Under the pieces are notes generated by a model that did not search any database, was not told the DNA's origin, and saw nothing but the letters and a program-made list of their open reading frames with translations. The translations under genes were made by a program, and so were the position numbers. 5,719 nt of DNA from Oceanospirillaceae bacterium (GTDB lineage Bacteria; Pseudomonadota; Gammaproteobacteria; Pseudomonadales; Balneatricaceae): positions 1 to 5,719 of the forward strand of contig DNNY01000176.1 in assembly GCA_003497765.1 (NCBI GenBank). Reading direction: 5' to 3'. Positions 1-5,719 of the stretch are shown here, one piece after another; within the stretch, counting starts at the first letter, position 1; each line of letters begins with the position of its first letter.

Positions 1-1146
1 GTGTGGTGCCAGTTCTTCAATAATTCCCATAGCCCGAATCTTAGGCGCCCCGGTAATAGACCCGCCAGGAAAAGCTCCCTTTAGTAATGCAATTATTTTA
101 TCTTTGCTTGCTAAGCGACCTTTTACAGTTGTTACCATATGATGCACATTACTGTAGCTTTCAATGGCAAATATATCGGGCACTTTCACACTACCTGGTA
201 GGCAATGTTTATTAATATCATTGCGCAGTAAGTCAACAATCATCAAATTTTCAGCTCGGTCTTTTGGGCTAGTTATAAGCTCAGCGCGCAGGGCATTATC
301 TTTATCAGTGGTAGTGCCTCTGGGGCGAGTACCTTTGATAGGTCGGGTTTCTACAACTAGATCTTTAACCTGTAAAAAACGCTCGGGTGAAAGGCTTAGT
401 ACACTCCCAGAATCTGTTTCTAAATAGGCACTAAAAGGGGTTGGGGCGCATGTACGCAGGGCTTTAAAAGCTTGCCATGGATGGCCTTTATAACGGCTCT
501 CAAAACGTTGTGCTAGACAGACCTGATAACAATCGCCAGCATAAATATAATCAATGACTTGCTGAAATTTTTGCTTATATTCTTGTTCAGTCATATTGCT
601 AGTAAAGCCATCTAACAATGTAAACTGAGCCGCGTCTGTTTCAACACTAGTTTGTAATTGCTCAAAAACTCTGTTGGTTTCTACATCATCAAGTTGGCTA
701 ACTAGCCAGCAGGCTTGGTGTTTATGGTCACAAATAACGGCCCATGGATATATGCCTACCCATAGATCAGGCAAGTCGATATCTTGGGTGGCTATATTTG
801 GCATAGTTTCAAGTGTACGGCCGAAGTCATAACCGAATAGACCAGCTACACCACCATAAAAAGGTAATTCTGGTGTATTACTATCGGGGCCATTAAAATC
901 TTGCAGTTGTTCAGCTATAAGGCTAAAAGCATCTTGAGCACAATCTTTAAAGCCATGACCGGTATCCAAATAACAGTTACCGTCAGTAACTTTTATCAGC
1001 GCTTTAGGGTTTGCCATCATCAAATCATAACGACCAAAATCACCAGCACGTTGATTTGAATCTAATAATAGTGGCCATTGCAGATAACGAATACGCTCAA
1101 AATAATGGCTGGCATCACGGATATAAGGCAGGGAGATTATTTGCAC
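1..1146 (-). CDS. pabB: Aminodeoxychorismate synthase component I (PabB), 3' end cut by window edge
   Basis: This chorismate-using enzyme converts chorismate plus ammonia (supplied by the PabA glutaminase) to 4-amino-4-deoxychorismate, the precursor of p-aminobenzoate and folate; it is cytosolic. The frame is open for 382 codons from a GTG at 1146 to the window edge. Visible motifs are the N-terminal LLLDS segment (about residues 24-28), FYGGVAGLFGYDFGR (about 96-110), AGDCYQV (about 203-209), SPERF with E255, RPIKGTRPRG with K271, DRAENLMIVDLLRND (about 297-311), and GGSITGAPK (361-369). The lysine in PIKGT separates PabB from anthranilate synthase TrpE, which has alanine there. E. coli PabB is 453 residues, so about 70 C-terminal residues are missing here. 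The frame was translated throughout and has no internal stop. The GTG start is the only usual start codon between the upstream in-frame TAA and the conserved PYIRDA segment, but it has no clear ribosome binding site. It is transcribed away from the neighbouring pseudouridine synthase gene. Function is secure; the exact start is less so. Confidence 0.95.
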   Translation of the reverse strand, partial: MQIISLPYIRDASHYFERIRYLQWPLLLDSNQRAGDFGRYDLMMANPKALIKVTDGNCYLDTGHGFKDCAQDAFSLIAEQLQDFNGPDSNTPELPFYGGVAGLFGYDFGRTLETMPNIATQDIDLPDLWVGIYPWAVICDHKHQACWLVSQLDDVETNRVFEQLQTSVETDAAQFTLLDGFTSNMTEQEYKQKFQQVIDYIYAGDCYQVCLAQRFESRYKGHPWQAFKALRTCAPTPFSAYLETDSGSVLSLSPERFLQVKDLVVETRPIKGTRPRGTTTDKDNALRAELITSPKDRAENLMIVDLLRNDINKHCLPGSVKVPDIFAIESYSNVHHMVTTVKGRLASKDKIIALLKGAFPGGSITGAPKIRAMGIIEELAPH

Positions 1147-1181
1147 AAGATTTTAGTCTTAGGGCTGGTAGTAAGATTATT

Positions 1182-1217
1182 TTACTCCTTAGCAATTAAG
1201 GTGAATAGAGTTAGCAT
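1182..1217 (-). other. Possible 11-codon leader ORF upstream of pabB ending at an orphan Shine-Dalgarno
   Basis: On the pabB transcript strand an ATG at 1217 opens a short frame (MLTLFTLIAKE) that ends in TAA at 1184-1182. Its last codons AAG-GAG (1190-1185) form a strong Shine-Dalgarno-like AAGGAG, yet no ATG, GTG or TTG lies at normal spacing downstream of it; the pabB GTG is about 38 bases further on. The leader's own ribosome binding site is weak (AAGGG about 13 bases upstream). It has no run of Trp or other regulatory codons, so classic attenuation is not supported. It may be chance. Confidence 0.2.
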
Positions 1218-1251
1218 ATTTATTTTTTATCCCTTTTGAAATCTTTACAAA

Positions 1252-1280
1252 TTGCTTACTGCAATAACTGTAGTTATAAA
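1252..1280 (+). promoter_or_regulatory. Candidate upstream promoter for the pseudouridine synthase gene
   Basis: TTGCTT at 1252-1257 and TATAAA at 1275-1280 are separated by 17 bases, the standard sigma-70 spacing. The -35 matches the consensus poorly (TTG only) and the -10 well. It lies in the AT-rich divergent region about 100 bases before the likely ATG at 1381, so its transcript would carry the dyad at 1338-1367 in its leader. This is inference from consensus matching by eye. Confidence 0.3.
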
Positions 1281-1337
1281 AAGTATACACAGCTTTAATC
1301 ATGGTAATAGATAGTGGCATTAAATATGTGTTAGCAA

Positions 1338-1367
1338 GCTGACACTGCCGCTAAGTGTGCTGTCAGC
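1338..1367. repeat. Dyad symmetry next to the -10 box of the pseudouridine synthase gene
   Basis: GCTGACA (1338-1344) is perfectly repeated in inverse as TGTCAGC (1361-1367), separated by 16 bases. Nested inside and partly sharing the left arm, ACACT (1342-1346) pairs with AGTGT (1354-1358) around a 7-base loop. The element covers the place where a -35 box would lie for the TATAAT at 1369-1374. It could be an operator for a dimeric regulator, or an RNA hairpin in a longer leader. No T-tract follows in a form typical of an intrinsic terminator. Confidence 0.45.
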
Positions 1368-1368
1368 G

Positions 1369-1374
1369 TATAAT
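1369..1374 (+). promoter_or_regulatory. Consensus -10 box (TATAAT) immediately before the pseudouridine synthase ATG
   Basis: A perfect TATAAT ends six bases before the ATG at 1381, so the predicted transcription start would fall on or beside the A of that ATG, giving a leaderless or nearly leaderless mRNA. The 15-19 bases upstream contain no TTGACA-like -35 and there is no extended TGn element (the bases before are GCG). The site may therefore need an activator, or may be fortuitous. Confidence 0.35.
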
Positions 1375-1380
1375 AGAGTT

Positions 1381-2199
1381 ATGAAAGATGCAGAAACTTT
1401 TTCAATCGTTATACAAGCACCACAAACAGCGGTAGATGCTTTATTGAGCATTACCGAACTGTCCCGTACCAGCATCAAAGATGCCATGCAAAAAGGGGCC
1501 GTATGGGTGCAACGTGGCAAACAAACGCAGCGTATAAGGCGTCAGGATCGGTTATTACAAAGCCAAGATATCTTATTTTTTTATTATAACCCTCAAGTGC
1601 TTGGGCAAACTTGTCCAGCCGCTATTTTGTTAGCTGATGAAGGTGAGTTTAGCGTTTGGTATAAACCCAGTGGCATGCTTAGCCAAGGGTCACGTTGGAG
1701 TGATCACTGTACGATAAATCGCTATGTAGAAGGGCATATAAGCCCGCCTAGAACAGCTTTTATAGTCAACCGTCTAGATCGTGCTGCGCAAGGGTTAATG
1801 TTGATAGCCCACAGTAAAGCTATGGCACGCTTTTTAAGTAGTTTGTTTACTGAACATAAAATATATAAGGCTTATTTAGCAAAAGTGACTGGTCATATTG
1901 AGTCACCAATTACATGTAACCTTGACGTTGATAACAAGCCAGCCCTAAGTCATATTCAGCCCTTAGCTAATAATGCTAGTAATTGCTTGGTCAGTGTGGA
2001 AATCGAAACTGGCCGCAAGCACCAGATCCGTTATCATCTTGCTAATTTAGGTTTGCCTATTGTTGGTGACCGTTTATACCACCCTGGTCCTTATGAGGAA
2101 GATCTAGCTTTAGCTTGCAGTGAGTTGGCTTGGACAGATGACAAGGGCTTAGAAAGACGCTATATCTTGCCAGTGCATCTGGCTATTAGCCTTGATTGA
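1381..2199 (+). CDS. RluA-family RNA pseudouridine synthase with S4-like N-terminal domain
   Basis: The protein is predicted to isomerise specific uridines to pseudouridine in rRNA or tRNA; the target cannot be read from the sequence. From ATG 1381 it has 272 residues. The N-terminal part (about residues 15-70, around LSRTSIKDAMQKGAVWV) resembles an S4 RNA-binding domain. The catalytic domain shows KPSG (95-98), the motif NRLDRAAQGLMLIA with the catalytic aspartate at D133, and ETGRKHQIRYHLANLGLPIVGD (209-230), all hallmarks of the RluA family. Two usual residues differ: the common HRLD is NRLD and the following TSG is AQG. An in-frame GTG at 1357 would add eight residues, but the conserved domain does not need them and neither start has a good ribosome binding site; ATG 1381 is preferred. 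The gene stands alone, divergent from pabB and convergent with roxA. The family is certain; the subfamily (RluA, RluC, RluD, TruC or another) is not assigned. Confidence 0.9.
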   Translation: MKDAETFSIVIQAPQTAVDALLSITELSRTSIKDAMQKGAVWVQRGKQTQRIRRQDRLLQSQDILFFYYNPQVLGQTCPAAILLADEGEFSVWYKPSGMLSQGSRWSDHCTINRYVEGHISPPRTAFIVNRLDRAAQGLMLIAHSKAMARFLSSLFTEHKIYKAYLAKVTGHIESPITCNLDVDNKPALSHIQPLANNASNCLVSVEIETGRKHQIRYHLANLGLPIVGDRLYHPGPYEEDLALACSELAWTDDKGLERRYILPVHLAISLD

Positions 2200-2262
2200 C
2201 TTTGATTAACCTTATTTAGAGTTAGTTGAGGATATAAGCTGTCCTGCTATTTGTTCATCATC
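2200..2262. other. Convergent gap between the pseudouridine synthase gene and roxA
   Basis: This short gap separates two genes that end towards each other. I see no GC-rich hairpin followed by a T-run on either strand, so termination here is either Rho-dependent or through a weak signal. On the roxA strand the frame after the TAA stop stays open for 16 codons to a second TAA at 2214-2212. Confidence 0.5.
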
Positions 2263-3429
2263 TTACTCATCATCAAAATAAATCCAACCTTGATTATGTA
2301 GTACCAAAAATAAAGCTTCACTTGCCTCATGAGCAATTAATGGTGCCAAATCCTCAACGGCTATAACCAACTTATTTGCTAGGGCCATGGCCAATTCTGT
2401 TGCTTGTGGTGGACAAGGTATCGCTGCACCTTGAATAAAAAGTGTTAATCCACCTTCACCTTGCCAAGTGTAAGCAATGCGCACGCCTTCAGATACTCTA
2501 ATAACACCGTATTTATCAACTAAAATATTGGCTAGTTCTGAGCTATCCATAGCTTCTTCAGATATGTCGAGGGCTGGGTTTTTGGGCTCAGTAGACATAC
2601 TGCCAAACCACTGAGCTAGATTTTCATCGGTTAATTGTTGCGCGATAATATGGCGTAAATTAGCAATATCATTAGCTGAAATTTCCCCCGGAGGCTGGGC
2701 TTCCAGGCTATTACGTAAACGTTGGTCTGGACTTAATTGTTGGCCAATATAATCAGCAAAGCCACCAATCACGTCACTAAATGACGGCGCTCGACAACCA
2801 ACGGAATAAGTCATGCAGTTATCTGTAAGGGCGACACCTCTATGGGCAACTAAAGGCGGTAAATAAAGCATATCACCGGGTTCCAGATCAAATGATTCAA
2901 TGGTCTCGAAGTCTTGTAATAGGCTAAGGTCGTTATGCTCAGCAAGTGGACTTGTACTACTGCAAGCTTGACCTATTTCCCAGCGTCTGCAGCCTTCGCC
3001 TTGGATTAAAAACACATCATAGCGATCAAAATGGGCGCCTACACCAGCGCCTGCTGTGGCATAACTAATCATAATGTCGTCATAGCGCCAGGCAGGCATA
3101 AATCGGAACTTACTGGCAAAATCAAATACCGCAGGAACATATTGGTCGACACCTTGTACTAGCAGTGTCCATGGATAATCCCTTTGCTTAGCAAAGTCTG
3201 CATCTTGCATAGGGCCATGCTGCAACCGCCAATCAGTAATATCGCCTTGGTTTTCTATAAGACGCGACTCGACTTCTGCTTCTAGACTTAACCCAGCCAG
3301 TTCATCAGCGGCAATAAGTGGCGCTATATCAGGAAACGCATTGCGAATACATATTGGCTTTTGCTGCCAATATTCCTTAACAAAGGTATCAATAGATAAT
3401 TGCCCAAAGTGAGTTAAAGGTTGCAACAT
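2263..3429 (-). CDS. roxA: Ribosomal protein L16 arginine hydroxylase RoxA (YcfD), JmjC/cupin 2-oxoglutarate oxygenase
   Basis: RoxA is an Fe(II)- and 2-oxoglutarate-dependent oxygenase which in E. coli hydroxylates Arg81 of ribosomal protein L16. This protein has 388 residues against 373 in E. coli. The N-terminal segment QKPICIRNAFPD (about 23-34) matches the family. The JmjC/cupin core has the metal triad H133 and D135 in GVGAHFDRYDVFLIQ and H196 in YLPPLVAHRGVAL, with GCRRWEIG (146-153) on the next strand and EPGDMLYLPP (183-192). The C-terminal third (about 240-388) fits the dimerisation and winged-helix region and ends in an acidic DDE. The ATG at 3429 is preceded by AGGAGAG with 8 bases of spacing, which fixes the start. 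It lies downstream of purB on the same strand, behind a 101-base gap with strong inverted repeats, so it could be co-transcribed with purB or separately controlled. The iron ligands are intact, so activity is expected; substrate identity rests on family knowledge. Confidence 0.92.
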   Translation of the reverse strand: MLQPLTHFGQLSIDTFVKEYWQQKPICIRNAFPDIAPLIAADELAGLSLEAEVESRLIENQGDITDWRLQHGPMQDADFAKQRDYPWTLLVQGVDQYVPAVFDFASKFRFMPAWRYDDIMISYATAGAGVGAHFDRYDVFLIQGEGCRRWEIGQACSSTSPLAEHNDLSLLQDFETIESFDLEPGDMLYLPPLVAHRGVALTDNCMTYSVGCRAPSFSDVIGGFADYIGQQLSPDQRLRNSLEAQPPGEISANDIANLRHIIAQQLTDENLAQWFGSMSTEPKNPALDISEEAMDSSELANILVDKYGVIRVSEGVRIAYTWQGEGGLTLFIQGAAIPCPPQATELAMALANKLVIAVEDLAPLIAHEASEALFLVLHNQGWIYFDDE

Positions 3430-3437
3430 GGATTAGG

Positions 3438-3444
3438 CTCTCCT
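3438..3444 (-). promoter_or_regulatory. Ribosome binding site of roxA
   Basis: AGGAGAG on the minus strand, 8 bases before the ATG at 3429. This is a strong Shine-Dalgarno match at good spacing and supports the chosen start. It lies 9 bases downstream of the nearer inverted-repeat arm (3454-3463) and is not itself part of either stem. Confidence 0.8.
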
Positions 3445-3453
3445 GCAAAGCAC

Positions 3454-3500
3454 AACGCACGTATGATCACATTAATGGTAACAGGATCGATACGTGCGTT
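3454..3500. repeat. Long inverted repeat A in the purB-roxA gap
   Basis: AACGCACGTA (3454-3463) is perfectly repeated in inverse as TACGTGCGTT (3491-3500). One more pair (3464 with 3490) makes 11 bp, and after a single-base bulge at 3489 GATC (3465-3468) pairs with GATC (3485-3488). The loop is then 16 bases (3469-3484). As RNA on the purB-roxA strand it would be a stable hairpin ending 9 bases before the roxA ribosome binding site. The bases after it (GTGCTTTGC) are not a proper U-tract, so it is not a clear intrinsic terminator. Confidence 0.8.
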
Positions 3501-3521
3501 AATTTCTAACTAACCATTAAT
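3471..3521. repeat. Inverted repeat B, interleaved with repeat A
   Basis: ATTAATGGT (3471-3479), which sits inside the loop of repeat A, is perfectly repeated in inverse as ACCATTAAT (3513-3521), which sits outside it near the purB stop codon. The order of arms along the DNA is therefore A, B, A', B'. In RNA this is the topology of an H-type pseudoknot or of two mutually exclusive hairpins. The arms are AT-rich apart from GG/CC, so this stem is weaker than A. Confidence 0.65.
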
Positions 3522-3530
3522 TGGCTAAGT

Positions 3531-5719
<2,189 letters not shown>

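Noticed and set aside
164..427. Plus-strand open frame opposite pabB
   Set aside because: Its complement is conserved PabB sequence including PIKGT, and the translation has no recognisable features.
1..1146. Anthranilate synthase component I (TrpE) as an alternative for pabB
   Set aside because: The active-site motif is PIKGT with lysine, the PabB form, rather than the alanine form of TrpE.
1011..1199. Plus-strand open frame over the pabB start region
   Set aside because: It is mostly antisense to the PabB N-terminus and has no family resemblance.
1357..1380. GTG start for the pseudouridine synthase, eight residues longer
   Set aside because: It overlaps the dyad and the TATAAT box and lacks a ribosome binding site, and the domain begins well after ATG 1381. 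It cannot be excluded if transcription starts upstream.
1320..1520. Minus-strand open frame opposite the start of the pseudouridine synthase
   Set aside because: It is antisense to the S4-like domain and its translation has no recognisable features.
3454..3500. Intrinsic terminator after purB
   Set aside because: The stem is strong, but on the purB strand it is followed by GTGCTTTGC rather than a run of U, and the 16-base loop is long; weak termination is possible but not supported.

Overview
The window looks like ordinary chromosomal DNA of a moderately AT-rich gammaproteobacterium. This rests on the gene content and on the order mnmA-hflD-purB-roxA, which recalls the E. coli chromosome, where phoP and phoQ lie between purB and roxA. 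A genus cannot be named from the sequence alone. No tRNA, rRNA, insertion sequence, integrase, CRISPR array or phage gene was seen.

Layout. Left part: a minus-strand pabB (folate/p-aminobenzoate synthesis) runs off the left edge and lacks about its last 70 residues. It is divergent from a plus-strand RluA-family RNA pseudouridine synthase; about 234 bases between the two start codons hold the promoter region(s). The pseudouridine synthase converges on roxA across a 63-base gap in which no convincing terminator is visible. From the right edge, a minus-strand cluster reads mnmA (only the last 48 codons are in the window), hflD, purB, then roxA. mnmA and hflD overlap, hflD and purB are 19 bases apart, and purB and roxA are separated by 101 bases.

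How the genes work together. mnmA (tRNA 2-thiouridylation), roxA (hydroxylation of ribosomal protein L16) and the pseudouridine synthase all modify the translation apparatus. purB acts twice in purine nucleotide synthesis and hflD is a small conserved accessory protein. mnmA-hflD-purB looks like one operon; roxA may be its last gene or may be controlled separately.

No new gene system is evident. The most interesting non-coding signal is in the purB-roxA gap: two long perfect inverted repeats (10-11 bp and 9 bp) interleaved in the order that gives a pseudoknot or two competing hairpins, just upstream of the roxA ribosome binding site. Secondary points are a consensus -10 box placed so that the pseudouridine synthase mRNA could be leaderless, a dyad beside that box, a TTG start for hflD inside the end of mnmA, and an unusual start region for pabB.
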